From assembly GCA_016784285.1 (NCBI GenBank), contig JADHUX010000002.1, positions 1-19,420 on the forward strand: a stretch of DNA of 19,420 nt, in the 5' to 3' direction. Positions 6,584 to 14,004 of this stretch are shown piece by piece (the first letter of the stretch is position 1; each line of letters starts with the position of its first letter). Both the position numbers and the translations under genes were made by a program. The notes beneath the pieces are model-generated. The model saw only the letters and a list, made by a program, of their open reading frames with translations. It did not search any database and was not told the DNA's origin. The DNA is from Parcubacteria group bacterium. GTDB taxonomy: Bacteria > Patescibacteriota > Minisyncoccia > Phycocordibacterales > UBA2163.

Positions 6584-8650
6584 TTATACATCCAGATTTG
6601 CCATTTTCGCATTGGACTGGATGAATGACTTTCTTGAAGTAACATCTGTACCCATAAGAGTATCGAAGACTTTGTCGGCTTCTACTGCATCTTCTATAGT
6701 AACTTGTTTGAGTACTCTCCTTTCAGGATCCATAGTAGTCTCCCAGAGTTCTTCTGGGTTCATCTCTCCCAAACCTTTGTATCTTTGTATAGAAATCTTT
6801 GGACCTTTTTTTGTTTCTGTCTCTTCAGCTTCTTCTTCACCTTCTTCAGCTACTTCTTCTACGTCCTTTGCATCTTTACCGAGGATTTTTACTTTTTCTG
6901 CATCAGTATATGCATACATAACTTCTTTACCCTTTTTTATTTTATAAAGTGGAGGTTGTGCAATGTATAAATACCCTGCTTCTATAACTGGTTTAAAATG
7001 TCTGTAGAAAAGTGTAAGAAGAAGCGTACGAATATGAGCACCGTCCACATCGGCATCGGTTGCTATGATTATTTTATGATAACGAATCTTTGAAAGATCA
7101 AATACATCTCCAATAGCAGTACCCATAGCTACGATAAGTGCTTTGATTTCTGCTGATGAGAGCATCCTGTCTAGTCGTGCGCGTTCTACATTTAAGATCT
7201 TTCCACGAAGTGGAAGTATGGCTTGAGTTGCTCTGTCTCGCCCCATCTTAGACGAACCTCCAGCAGAGTCTCCCTCCACTATAAACACTTCTGACTCTTC
7301 TGCTTTTCTACTTTGACAGTCTGCAAGCTTACCAGGGAGAGTCATGCCGTCTAGCGCACCTTTTCTAAGTACGCTATCTTTAGCGGCTTTTGCAGCTTTT
7401 CGAGCTTTAAGTGCAAGAGTAACTTTGTTTATCATCGCTTTAGCGTCATCTGGGTGCTCTTCTAAGAATGCTCCGAAGGCTTCGGTAAACACAGCGTCTA
7501 CTGCGCCACGAGCTTCTACTGAACCAAGCTTGCCTTTTGTTTGTCCTTCAAACTGAATCTCTTGCATCTTGATAGAGATCACTGCAGTCAAGCCCTCTAG
7601 TACATCGTCTCCTGTGAAGTTGTCTTCTTTTTCTTTTATTAATTTATTTTTTCGTCCGTAATTATTTATAGTTCGAGTAAGTGCAGTTTTAAAACCTGTC
7701 ACATGCATACCACCTTCTGCATTGTAAGTATTGTTCGCAAATGCAGATATTCGTGACGATATGTCGTCTACATATTGAAGTGAGACTTCTACGTCTACTC
7801 CGTCTGCTTCCTTTTCAATATAGAAAATATTTTTGTGTATTGGTTTTTGATGTTGGTTTTTAAACTTAACAAGTGAGAGAAGCCCCCCTTCAAAATAGAA
7901 AGTCATCGTAGGAGTATCAAGAGCAAGCTCTCTAAGGTAGAAAACTTTGTCAGCGTCTATCTTACCTTCATACTCTCTTGCATCAATACAAGTAAGTCTC
8001 ATACCCTTCACCAAGTAGGCTTGCTGACGTAAGTGTGTCGTGATCTTGTCCCAGTCATATGCAATCTCTTTAAAGATCTCTGGGTCAGCTTCAAATGTGA
8101 TTACTGTACCTGTGTCTTTAGAAGCACTTAATTTCTTAACTGGAGCTTTTTTCTTTCCTTTTGCATACTCTTGCATATAAAGACCTCCGTCTCTTCTTAC
8201 TTCTGCTTTTGCATATACTGAAAGTGCATTTACCACAGAAGCACCCACACCGTGTAAACCTCCAGAGACTTTATACCCCTCACCACCAAACTTACCTCCG
8301 GCGTGGAGTGTAGTCATAATAGTCTCTAGTGCTGATACTTTTGTTTTAGCATGCTTGTCTACTGGGATACCACGGCCATTGTCTACAACCCTAATCCTAT
8401 TATCTGGTAGAAGTGCGATCTCTACATTGTTAGCATGTCCACCCATCGCTTCGTCTCGAGCATTGTCAAAAATCTCCCATATAAGATGGTGTAGACCCTC
8501 AAGTCCTGTAGTACCGATATACATCCCAGGGCGCTTCCTGACGGGTTCTAAACCCTCTAGAACTGTAATATCTTGAGCATCATAGTGATGTCCCTTTCCT
8601 GTTCCGCCAGCTGGCGGATTTACTTCTTTTTTAACCTCTTTTTTAGCCAT
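6584..8650 (-). CDS. gyrB: DNA gyrase subunit B
   Basis: ATPase/TOPRIM subunit of type IIA topoisomerase, which introduces negative supercoils together with GyrA. It has 688 aa. The GHKL ATPase has EIFDNARDEA, DNGRGIP and GGLHGVGASVVNAL. The TOPRIM domain has EVFIVEGDSAGG and the metal motif TDADVDG, then QRYKGLGEM near the C-terminus. Residues 12-16 are PPAGG, encoded by a copy of the 16-bp palindrome in a poorly conserved N-terminal tail (MAKKEVKKEVN). The tail before YDAQDITVLEGLEPVRKRPG is longer than usual, so a later start cannot be excluded, but no other ATG lies before the conserved region. A second palindrome ends 9 bases before the ATG; its GGCGGA could act as a weak ribosome site. 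ParE is the alternative, but gyrB is more likely in this context. Confidence 0.93.
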   Translation of the reverse strand: MAKKEVKKEVNPPAGGTGKGHHYDAQDITVLEGLEPVRKRPGMYIGTTGLEGLHHLIWEIFDNARDEAMGGHANNVEIALLPDNRIRVVDNGRGIPVDKHAKTKVSALETIMTTLHAGGKFGGEGYKVSGGLHGVGASVVNALSVYAKAEVRRDGGLYMQEYAKGKKKAPVKKLSASKDTGTVITFEADPEIFKEIAYDWDKITTHLRQQAYLVKGMRLTCIDAREYEGKIDADKVFYLRELALDTPTMTFYFEGGLLSLVKFKNQHQKPIHKNIFYIEKEADGVDVEVSLQYVDDISSRISAFANNTYNAEGGMHVTGFKTALTRTINNYGRKNKLIKEKEDNFTGDDVLEGLTAVISIKMQEIQFEGQTKGKLGSVEARGAVDAVFTEAFGAFLEEHPDDAKAMINKVTLALKARKAAKAAKDSVLRKGALDGMTLPGKLADCQSRKAEESEVFIVEGDSAGGSSKMGRDRATQAILPLRGKILNVERARLDRMLSSAEIKALIVAMGTAIGDVFDLSKIRYHKIIIATDADVDGAHIRTLLLTLFYRHFKPVIEAGYLYIAQPPLYKIKKGKEVMYAYTDAEKVKILGKDAKDVEEVAEEGEEEAEETETKKGPKISIQRYKGLGEMNPEELWETTMDPERRVLKQVTIEDAVEADKVFDTLMGTDVTSRKSFIQSNAKMANLDV
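8603..8618. repeat. 16-bp palindrome copy 2, inside gyrB
   Basis: TCCGCCAGCTGGCGGA, read as PPAGG at gyrB residues 12-16. Confidence 0.9.
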
Positions 8651-8659
8651 AAAATAAGG

Positions 8660-8675
8660 TCCGCCAGCTGGCGGA
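8660..8675. repeat. 16-bp palindrome copy 3, gyrB leader
   Basis: TCCGCCAGCTGGCGGA in the presumed gyrB leader, ending 9 bases before the start codon. Copies 2, 3 and 4 are spaced 57 and 59 bases apart. Confidence 0.9.
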
Positions 8676-8696
8676 TTAAACCCTTTTGATACTCAT

Positions 8697-8702
8697 ATTA
8701 TA
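8697..8702 (-). promoter_or_regulatory. gyrB extended -10 box
   Basis: On the minus strand TGTTATAAT, an extended -10 box, lies about 46 bases before the gyrB ATG. No clear -35 box is seen; the palindrome at 8719-8734 lies just upstream. Confidence 0.5.
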
Positions 8703-8718
8703 ACAAAAATTGCCTGAA

Positions 8719-8734
8719 TCCGCCAGCTGGCGGA
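8719..8734. repeat. 16-bp palindrome copy 4, pheT-gyrB gap
   Basis: TCCGCCAGCTGGCGGA in the 111-base gap between the pheT stop and the gyrB start. Confidence 0.9.
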
Positions 8735-8761
8735 TCAACATTTCAACCAATTTTGTGGATA

Positions 8762-10024
8762 TTATCTAACCTGCCAATTATCGTTATTTTCTAGAGCTTT
8801 TGTTATTTTCTCTATAATTTCATTAATCTCTTCATCTGAAAGTGTCTTGTCTTGTGATTGGAATACTAGGTTAAAAGCATAAGATACTTTATCGTCTTTT
8901 TTGAATTCATCGAATAGTTTTGTATTTACGAGAAGCTCTCCAGATTCTTTTTTTATAATACTCAAAACATCTTCGTTTGTAACATCAGCAGGCACCCACA
9001 CTGCAATGTCTCGTAACATGAACGGATACTGCGAGATTGATTTGAATGTCACAATTCTTCCGCCAGCTGGCGGATTCTCAAACTTATCATAATCACTATC
9101 TGGTTCTGAAAGTTTTTCCAAAAGCTCATTGAGATTAGTTTCGAAAATATTATCTTTACTATTTCCATTTATTTCTACATCAAGAAATTTTGACAATTTA
9201 TTTACAATACCACTATCTTTCTCTGACCAACCAATTGCAAGTGAGGTATATTCTTTATCTTTAGTAAACACATTGCCGATTTCAAATATTCTTACTTCAT
9301 CGCAATCAAGAAGTGGTAAGTTTTTATTATTTTGCTCTAGAGATTTCTTAAGTCCTTCTCTTAAATCAGTTCTTAGGAAATTTTTATCAGAAGCAAATGG
9401 TTTTATCATCTCTATTTCCCCACTACTCCTAAAAGTATACGTATAAACTTCAGAAAATCCTTCTTCTGCTAAGAAGTTTTTAATTTTAGTTGAATAGTAA
9501 AACTTTTTATTTATTTTTGGAGTTTTCTCTGGTTTCTCTGGAAGTGTCGCTTCTATATTTTTATAACCATATATTCTTCCGACTTCTTCTATTATGTCTA
9601 TTTTTATTTTTAGGTCAGTTCGCTCTATTGGAGGATTTACTACAAACTCTTCGCCATTAACTTCATATTCAAACCCTAATCTCTTCAAAATATCCTCTAC
9701 TTCTTCTGCTTTAATATCAGCACCAAGGAGCTTGTTTATTTGAGATACTGAAACATTTATTTCAACATCCGATGCGCTCCACTTGGGTGCCTTGCCACCA
9801 AGTGGGATATTTAATACAGCAGAAAGCTCTTTAACTACACCACTCTCGTCAGAGGTGTCTGGAGCGCGGTTAGGTAGTACATCAATATCAAAGATATAGT
9901 CACCATCTTCTTCTCTTACATCTTCAACTTCATATGAGTGAAATGTCAAAGCTTCTGCTACCTTTTGAGCATCTGGTAGCTTTTCTTCAAAATATTCTTG
10001 TAATTTTTTTAAGCTTGCTTCCAT
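8762..10024 (-). CDS. pheT: Phenylalanyl-tRNA synthetase beta subunit, minimal form without editing domain
   Basis: Beta subunit of PheRS, 420 aa where typical bacterial PheT is near 800. Residues 1-75 resemble module B1 (FDIDVLPNRAPDTSDESGVV). Residues 85-162 are B5, ending KIDIIEEVGRIYGYKNI. The catalytic-like B6/B7 module follows (about 170-300), then the C-terminal ferredoxin-like anticodon-binding domain (about 330-420). B1 joins B5 directly, so the B3/B4 editing module is absent, as is the N-terminal OB-fold tRNA-binding module B2. The enzyme probably cannot clear Tyr-tRNA-Phe by itself (inference). PPAGG at residues 318-322 comes from the 16-bp palindrome. The start codon is one base after the pheS stop, so the two are translated as one operon. 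The reading frame is intact, so this is a reduced protein, not a broken one. Confidence 0.93.
   Translation of the reverse strand: MEASLKKLQEYFEEKLPDAQKVAEALTFHSYEVEDVREEDGDYIFDIDVLPNRAPDTSDESGVVKELSAVLNIPLGGKAPKWSASDVEINVSVSQINKLLGADIKAEEVEDILKRLGFEYEVNGEEFVVNPPIERTDLKIKIDIIEEVGRIYGYKNIEATLPEKPEKTPKINKKFYYSTKIKNFLAEEGFSEVYTYTFRSSGEIEMIKPFASDKNFLRTDLREGLKKSLEQNNKNLPLLDCDEVRIFEIGNVFTKDKEYTSLAIGWSEKDSGIVNKLSKFLDVEINGNSKDNIFETNLNELLEKLSEPDSDYDKFENPPAGGRIVTFKSISQYPFMLRDIAVWVPADVTNEDVLSIIKKESGELLVNTKLFDEFKKDDKVSYAFNLVFQSQDKTLSDEEINEIIEKITKALENNDNWQVR
9059..9074. repeat. 16-bp palindrome copy 5, inside pheT
   Basis: TCCGCCAGCTGGCGGA, read as PPAGG at pheT residues 318-322. Confidence 0.9.
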
Positions 10025-10025
10025 A

Positions 10026-10766
10026 TTAAAATTGATTTACAAATCGCAGATCACCATTAAAAAATAGTCTTATATCGTCAATACCATACTTAAGCATTCC
10101 AAGCCTCTCAATGCCCACACCAAAAGCAAAACCTTGATACTTTTCTGGGTCTATTCCGCCAGCTTTGAGTACATTTGGGTGCACCATCCCAGCTCCGAGT
10201 ACTTCTATCCAGCCGGTGTTCTTGCATATTGAGCACCCACTACCTTCGCATTTGAAACACGACACATCTACCTCTACTCCAGGTTCAACAAATGGAAAAT
10301 AACTTGGTCTAAACCTTACCTTAACCTCCTTGCCAAAAAACTTTTCAAAAAAAGTATTCAGAACTCCTTTAAGTGTGCCGAGTGTTGTAGTCTCATCGAT
10401 CATTAGCCCTTCAAACTGGTGGAACTGCGCTTCGTGTGTAGCATCTGTGGCTTCGTTTCTAAATACTTTACCTGGCACGATGATCCGTATCGGTGGTTTA
10501 TTGTTTTCCATATATCTGATCTGCGCATTAGAGGTATGTGTACGCATTAGAGTTTTCTCTTTATCTTTCACCCAAAAAGTGTCTTGCATGGCACGAGCTG
10601 GATGATTTTCTTCAAAATTTAAAGCATCAAAGTTATAGTGCTCACTATCCATCTCTGGACCATCTGCAAATTCAAAACCCATATCAGAAAATATAGAGTT
10701 TATCTCATTTATCATCGTGGTCATAGGGTGTAGATGTCCTTTTTTTAACTCTTTTGTATTATCCAT
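10026..10766 (-). CDS. pheS: Phenylalanyl-tRNA synthetase alpha subunit, short form
   Basis: Catalytic alpha subunit of PheRS, 246 aa where about 330-350 is usual. The N-terminal coiled coil (about 85 residues), which touches tRNA in known structures, is missing: the protein starts [16 protein letters not shown], directly before the catalytic core. Class II motif 2 is near [10 protein letters not shown] (75-84) with [13 protein letters not shown]. The bacterial four-cysteine site is C170, C173, C178 and C181. Motif 3 is [14 protein letters not shown] (212-225). It is the first gene of a pheS-pheT pair, with one base between them. Upstream there is no Shine-Dalgarno; TAAAAT and TATAAT stand within 12 bases of the ATG, suggesting a near-leaderless message. 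The assignment is firm. Confidence 0.95.
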   Translation of the reverse strand: MDNTKELKKGHLHPMTTMINEINSIFSDMGFEFADGPEMDSEHYNFDALNFEENHPARAMQDTFWVKDKEKTLMRTHTSNAQIRYMENNKPPIRIIVPGKVFRNEATDATHEAQFHQFEGLMIDETTTLGTLKGVLNTFFEKFFGKEVKVRFRPSYFPFVEPGVEVDVSCFKCEGSGCSICKNTGWIEVLGAGMVHPNVLKAGGIDPEKYQGFAFGVGIERLGMLKYGIDDIRLFFNGDLRFVNQF

Positions 10767-10816
10767 ATTATAAACTTATTTTAGCTTAAAAGGTGGGTAT
10801 TTTCAATCCAAAATAA

Positions 10817-10841
10817 AACAGGGATCACATGGATCCCTGTT
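10817..10841 (-). terminator. Terminator of the 77-aa CxxC gene
   Basis: A 10-bp perfect stem AACAGGGATC pairs with its complement across a 5-base loop. On the minus strand it is followed by TTTTATTTT. It overlaps the gene's last codons and stop. Confidence 0.85.
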
Positions 10842-11058
10842 CTTCACAAGTTGGACATACTTTTTTTACAAAAAGATATTCTTCTATTTGAACTTCTTTT
10901 ATACTACTACCTGTTGCTTCTGTTGTAAATTTTTCTACTTTATCTTTAAAAAGACCATCTGTTGTTTGTTTCCATTCACAACCGTCACCTTTAAATTTAT
11001 GACAATAAGTACATACTTCTATTTTTATAACTTGATCAGTATCATTAACACTCTTCAT
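10825..11058 (-). CDS. 77-aa protein with two CxxC motifs
   Basis: Not recognised. It begins MKSVNDTDQVIKIEVCTYC and ends with KKVCPTCEEQGSM. CTYC is near residue 16 and CPTC near 68, with a further Cys in GDGCEW, so a split metal site is possible; zinc binding is inference. The start is the ATG at 11056-11058, preceded by GGAAAGGAG ten bases upstream; an in-frame TTG further up overlaps that ribosome site and was rejected. A consensus promoter, TTGACA-17-TATTAC, begins directly after the smc stop codon. A hairpin terminator overlaps the 3' end. It is thus a complete one-gene unit between smc and pheS. The spaced cysteine pairs with a charged middle could suit a regulator or a protein that binds a nucleic acid or partner, but nothing shows which. 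Confidence 0.8.
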   Translation of the reverse strand: MKSVNDTDQVIKIEVCTYCHKFKGDGCEWKQTTDGLFKDKVEKFTTEATGSSIKEVQIEEYLFVKKVCPTCEEQGSM

Positions 11059-11125
11059 AAGAAGATTTCTCCTTTCCAAAAGATTTATTCATAGAAAAGA
11101 ACTATTTTTTAATTAAACTTACTAA

Positions 11126-11154
11126 GTAATAGCAAATCTATAAATCTATGTCAA
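11126..11154 (-). promoter_or_regulatory. Consensus promoter for the 77-aa CxxC gene
   Basis: TTGACA at 11149-11154 and TATTAC at 11126-11131 on the minus strand, 17 bases apart. The -35 box directly follows the smc stop codon (11155-11157). TTACTAAGTAA, an 11-base palindrome overlapping the -10 box, could be an operator (inference). The leader is about 60 bases. Confidence 0.75.
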
Positions 11155-13419
11155 TTACTTAGCTACTTGAACTGCTTCGTCAAACTTCACTGAAAGAAGC
11201 TTAGAAACACCGTCTGAGCCCATAGTTACGCCGTATATTATACCTGCACGGCTCATTGTCTCACGGTTATGGGTTATAAGGATAAGTTGTGAATACTTAG
11301 ATAAAGTTTCTATCATATCGCCATAACGTTTAGAATTAGCTTCATCGAGAGCTGCGTCTGTCTCGTCTAATACTAAGAACGGTGGTGGGTTCACTTGGGA
11401 CATAGCAAAGAGAAGCGCAATAGATGTAAGGGCACGTTCTCCACCTGAGAGCATTGTTAGTCCTTGTGTTTTTTTATTTGGCAAACTTATTGAAATATCA
11501 ATACCTTCTTCACCTTCTTCATCACTCTCTTGACCTATATCTCCTGAGATCTCTCCTAAAGCATCTGTATCTGATTTCTTTTTCTTTTTTTCTTTTATTA
11601 CAGACAAGCTTGCCTTTCCACCACCAAACATAAGAGAAAAGAAATTTTGAAATTCTTTATTTATTTTTTCTATTCCACTTTTAAACTGCGTACTTAGTTT
11701 TTCTTCTAAATCTTTTATAAGGTCTGTAAGTGCTTGAGCTGACTTCTCTAGATCTGCTATCTCACGTTCTAAGAATTCGTCACGCTCTGTAGCTTCTTTA
11801 TATTCTTTCATAGTGTCTTCTCCTGAGCCACCACCAAACTCTTCAAGTCGTATCTTAATCTTTTCTATCTTTCTTCTTCGTTCTTCTTGTACTTGACGCT
11901 CTTCTCCGCCAGCTGGCGGATACAGATCTACCTCCAAATCAAATTTATGATAATCAAGTACCGCTCTACCTACTAATACCGCAACTTCTTGGAGCTCTCT
12001 TTCAAAGTCATCCTTTGCATGAGCTATCTGACTTTCAAGACTCTCGAGCTTACTCAAAACTCCTCTTAGTTCACTTTGGCGTGACATTATAGTAAACACT
12101 TCTCGCTCTGCTTCTCTACTGTCGTCTTTTTCTTCATCGATTTGTTTTTTTAAACTTTGATATTTTTGATTATATGTAGATTCATTCTCTGAGACTTCCT
12201 TTAACTTTTCATCAAGTTCGGCTTTTTCGCTCTTTAACTTCTCAAGCTCACTATAATCTACATCCACCTTCTTCTCTCCTGAGAAAGTTACAGACATAAA
12301 GTCCCTTACTATAGAGCCTACTTTTTGAAGAATACTTTTAACTTCATTTATATCATTCTTAATATCTCCGTCATCAAGCTGTGAGTACACCTGTTCTGCA
12401 ACCTTGTTAAGTTCGCTGTAGCTCACCGTCCTGTTTTCAAGGACTTCTTGCTCTTGTTTCTCTTTTTCTATTCGTCTTTCCTCTCCCGAGACTTGACCTT
12501 CCATACGCCCGAGCTCGCGCACTAATGCGTCCTTTTTAGCTCTTATTTCAGCTAGATTCTTTTCTATATTTATAAGCTCTTCACTCTTCTCATCAGCTTC
12601 GTCTGACTTTGCAAGTATTTCTTTAGCTTTTTTTAATTTTTCTTCTAGATCTTCTAATTCTTTTTCTGGAGCTTTTCTATCTTCTTCTATTTGCTTTTTA
12701 TTATGATTTATATATTCACTTTCTCGTTTTAAATATTCGAGTGAAAGACCTTTAAGCTCTTCTCGCATTGCTATAGACTTCTCTACCTTTTCAACTTGTC
12801 TTTTGAGGAATCTTATATGTGGAGCGATCTCTTTTCGTAGAGACTGTACTTGATCTATATTGTCTTCAGTTTTTTGTAATTTTTTACTACTTTCTTGTTT
12901 TTTGTATTGAAACACCTTAAGTCCAAGTGCATCTTCTACCATCTCTTTACGTTCCTTTATGTTTGCATTTAATATCCTGTCTGCTTGCCCTTGAGAGATG
13001 ATGTGGTGCCCAGACGAACCAATGTTTGCAGATGCAAGAAGCTCAGACACATCACGCAGACGCACTAATGAACCATTTATAAAATATTGATTTACACCGT
13101 CCCTATGTACCACGCGTTCTATTACTACTTCGTCAAAATCAATATCTAAAAATCGTTTCTTATTATCAAAAGTTACTTTTACAGATGCTCTGTTTGAGCG
13201 TCCTATGTTTTTAGAGCCGTTGAATATTAGGTCCTCTCCGCGCTTTCCTCTTAAAGATTTAATAGACTGCTCACCTAAAGCAAACCGGAAAGACTCTGCG
13301 ACGTTAGACTTACCTGAGCCATTGGGACCTACGATACCAGAAATATCTGACGTAAAATCAAAGACACCCTTTTTCGCAAAGGATTTAAAACCCGTAAGTT
13401 CTAGAGATTTGAGATACAT
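11155..13419 (-). CDS. smc: Short SMC-like chromosome segregation ATPase without a recognisable hinge
   Basis: ABC-type ATPase of chromosome condensation. With the ATG at 13417-13419 (MYLKSLELTGFKSFAKK) it has 754 aa; typical bacterial SMC has about 1150-1200. The head is complete: Walker A GPNGSGKS (31-38), signature LSGGE (657-661) and Walker B FLVLDE with D685/E686. Between them are two charged coiled-coil stretches, but no SMC hinge domain is recognised. The middle (about residues 270-320) holds only a short segment, QLDDGDIKNDINEVKSILQK. Residues 501-505 are PPAGG from the 16-bp palindrome. The frame stays open upstream to 13530, but that part translates a palindromic repeat and is not SMC-like, so it is treated as leader. 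RecN- or Rad50-like alternatives fit less well because the N-terminus is typical of SMC. Confidence 0.9.
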   Translation of the reverse strand: MYLKSLELTGFKSFAKKGVFDFTSDISGIVGPNGSGKSNVAESFRFALGEQSIKSLRGKRGEDLIFNGSKNIGRSNRASVKVTFDNKKRFLDIDFDEVVIERVVHRDGVNQYFINGSLVRLRDVSELLASANIGSSGHHIISQGQADRILNANIKERKEMVEDALGLKVFQYKKQESSKKLQKTEDNIDQVQSLRKEIAPHIRFLKRQVEKVEKSIAMREELKGLSLEYLKRESEYINHNKKQIEEDRKAPEKELEDLEEKLKKAKEILAKSDEADEKSEELINIEKNLAEIRAKKDALVRELGRMEGQVSGEERRIEKEKQEQEVLENRTVSYSELNKVAEQVYSQLDDGDIKNDINEVKSILQKVGSIVRDFMSVTFSGEKKVDVDYSELEKLKSEKAELDEKLKEVSENESTYNQKYQSLKKQIDEEKDDSREAEREVFTIMSRQSELRGVLSKLESLESQIAHAKDDFERELQEVAVLVGRAVLDYHKFDLEVDLYPPAGGEERQVQEERRRKIEKIKIRLEEFGGGSGEDTMKEYKEATERDEFLEREIADLEKSAQALTDLIKDLEEKLSTQFKSGIEKINKEFQNFFSLMFGGGKASLSVIKEKKKKKSDTDALGEISGDIGQESDEEGEEGIDISISLPNKKTQGLTMLSGGERALTSIALLFAMSQVNPPPFLVLDETDAALDEANSKRYGDMIETLSKYSQLILITHNRETMSRAGIIYGVTMGSDGVSKLLSVKFDEAVQVAK
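11905..11920. repeat. 16-bp palindrome copy 6, inside smc
   Basis: TCCGCCAGCTGGCGGA, read as PPAGG at smc residues 501-505, in a linker between coiled-coil stretches. Confidence 0.9.
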
Positions 13420-13429
13420 AAAAAGTAAC

Positions 13430-13486
13430 GCGGGAAAAGGTCTTTCCTCGGGTAGCGAAGCGGACGGAGGTGAGACCTTGAGGAGC
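13430..13486. repeat. 57-bp palindromic element, smc leader copy
   Basis: The core is 57 bp, starting GCGGGAAAAGGTCTTTCCTC and ending GAGGTGAGACCTTGAGGAGC. The arms pair as GC, a 5x5 purine loop (GGGAA opposite GAGGA), AAGGTCT/AGACCTT, a 2x2 mismatch, then CCTC/GAGG. Flanks AGTAAC (13424-13429) and GTTACT (13487-13492) extend the stem by six bp. It lies between the smc start and its likely promoter. Confidence 0.9.
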
Positions 13487-13489
13487 GTT

Positions 13490-13501
13490 ACTATAATTAT
13501 A
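13490..13501 (-). promoter_or_regulatory. Candidate smc -10 boxes
   Basis: TATAAT (13496-13501) followed directly by TATAGT (13490-13495) on the minus strand, with no clear -35 box. The 57-bp hairpin now separates them from the smc ATG. Confidence 0.45.
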
Positions 13502-13536
13502 CAAGTTTTAAACAAATAAAAAAACCTCATGATCCA

Positions 13537-13566
13537 AGTCTGGCAAATATTCCTATTTGCCAGACT
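13537..13566 (-). terminator. Hairpin downstream of the 113-aa gene
   Basis: A perfect 13-bp stem AGTCTGGCAAATA (13537-13549 with 13554-13566) has a 4-base loop. On the minus strand a T7 run follows, but only about 12 bases later, so it is not a canonical terminator. Confidence 0.6.
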
Positions 13567-13580
13567 GAATACATAAAGTC

Positions 13581-13922
13581 TTATAACTCACCATAAGGTG
13601 AAACTGGTGGATCAGAATGAACCCACAAACTTGTTCCAAAAGGATCATCTTCCATTTTCATCAACTCACGTCTTTTCTCTATAAGCTCTTTTGCTCTACG
13701 CAAAGACTCTTTTTTAGAAGCTGCTATCATTCTGTTTGTAACATCCTTCATTTCTTCAATCCCTGAATCCCTTCTTGATTCCAATTCATTTACGGTATTT
13801 TGACCAATTTCAAAAATTTCTTTGACATAATTCTTTTCATCTTCATTTGCACTTATTTCTTCAAAAAGCTCGATCTTTAATTCTTCCAGGCTTTTTTCTT
13901 CCGTTTCTTTATTAGTAGTCAT
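13581..13922 (-). CDS. 113-aa coiled-coil protein, unknown function
   Basis: Not recognised. Residues 1-92 are highly charged and heptad-like (for example EEKSLEELKIELFEEISAN), predicting a long helix or coiled coil. The last ~20 residues differ, ending GTSLWVHSDPPVSPYGEL, which could be a peptide motif for a partner. There is no signal peptide and no cysteine. The start has a strong Shine-Dalgarno, GAGAGGAG, 8 bases before the ATG. Its own promoter, TTGACA-17-TACGAT with extended TG, overlaps the rnc stop codon, and a perfect hairpin follows the gene. It is thus a one-gene unit placed between rnc and smc. It could be a small regulatory or structural protein; the sequence gives no more. Confidence 0.8.
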   Translation of the reverse strand: MTTNKETEEKSLEELKIELFEEISANEDEKNYVKEIFEIGQNTVNELESRRDSGIEEMKDVTNRMIAASKKESLRRAKELIEKRRELMKMEDDPFGTSLWVHSDPPVSPYGEL

Positions 13923-13975
13923 TGTTTTTTCTCCTCTCGAGAAAAAGATTATAAAAGGACTTTATTTATGCCTAT

Positions 13976-14004
13976 ATCGTAGCATATTCTAATCGTTTTG
14001 TCAA
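13976..14004 (-). promoter_or_regulatory. Consensus promoter for the 113-aa gene
   Basis: TTGACA at 13999-14004 and TACGAT at 13976-13981 on the minus strand, spaced 17 bases, with TG one base before the -10 (extended -10). The -35 box overlaps the rnc stop codon. Confidence 0.75.

Noticed and set aside
6612..6970. Ser/Phe-rich open frames on the + strand over gyrB
   Set aside because: Antisense shadows of gyrB, with no ribosome site and biased composition.
10155..10164. TCCGCCAGCT in pheS, like half of the 16-bp palindrome
   Set aside because: Only ten bases match, and the encoded KAGGIDPE is normal conserved pheS sequence.
13420..13530. Longer start of smc with 37 more residues
   Set aside because: The extension translates the palindromic element and the promoter; conserved SMC sequence begins MYLKSLELTGFKSF at 13419.
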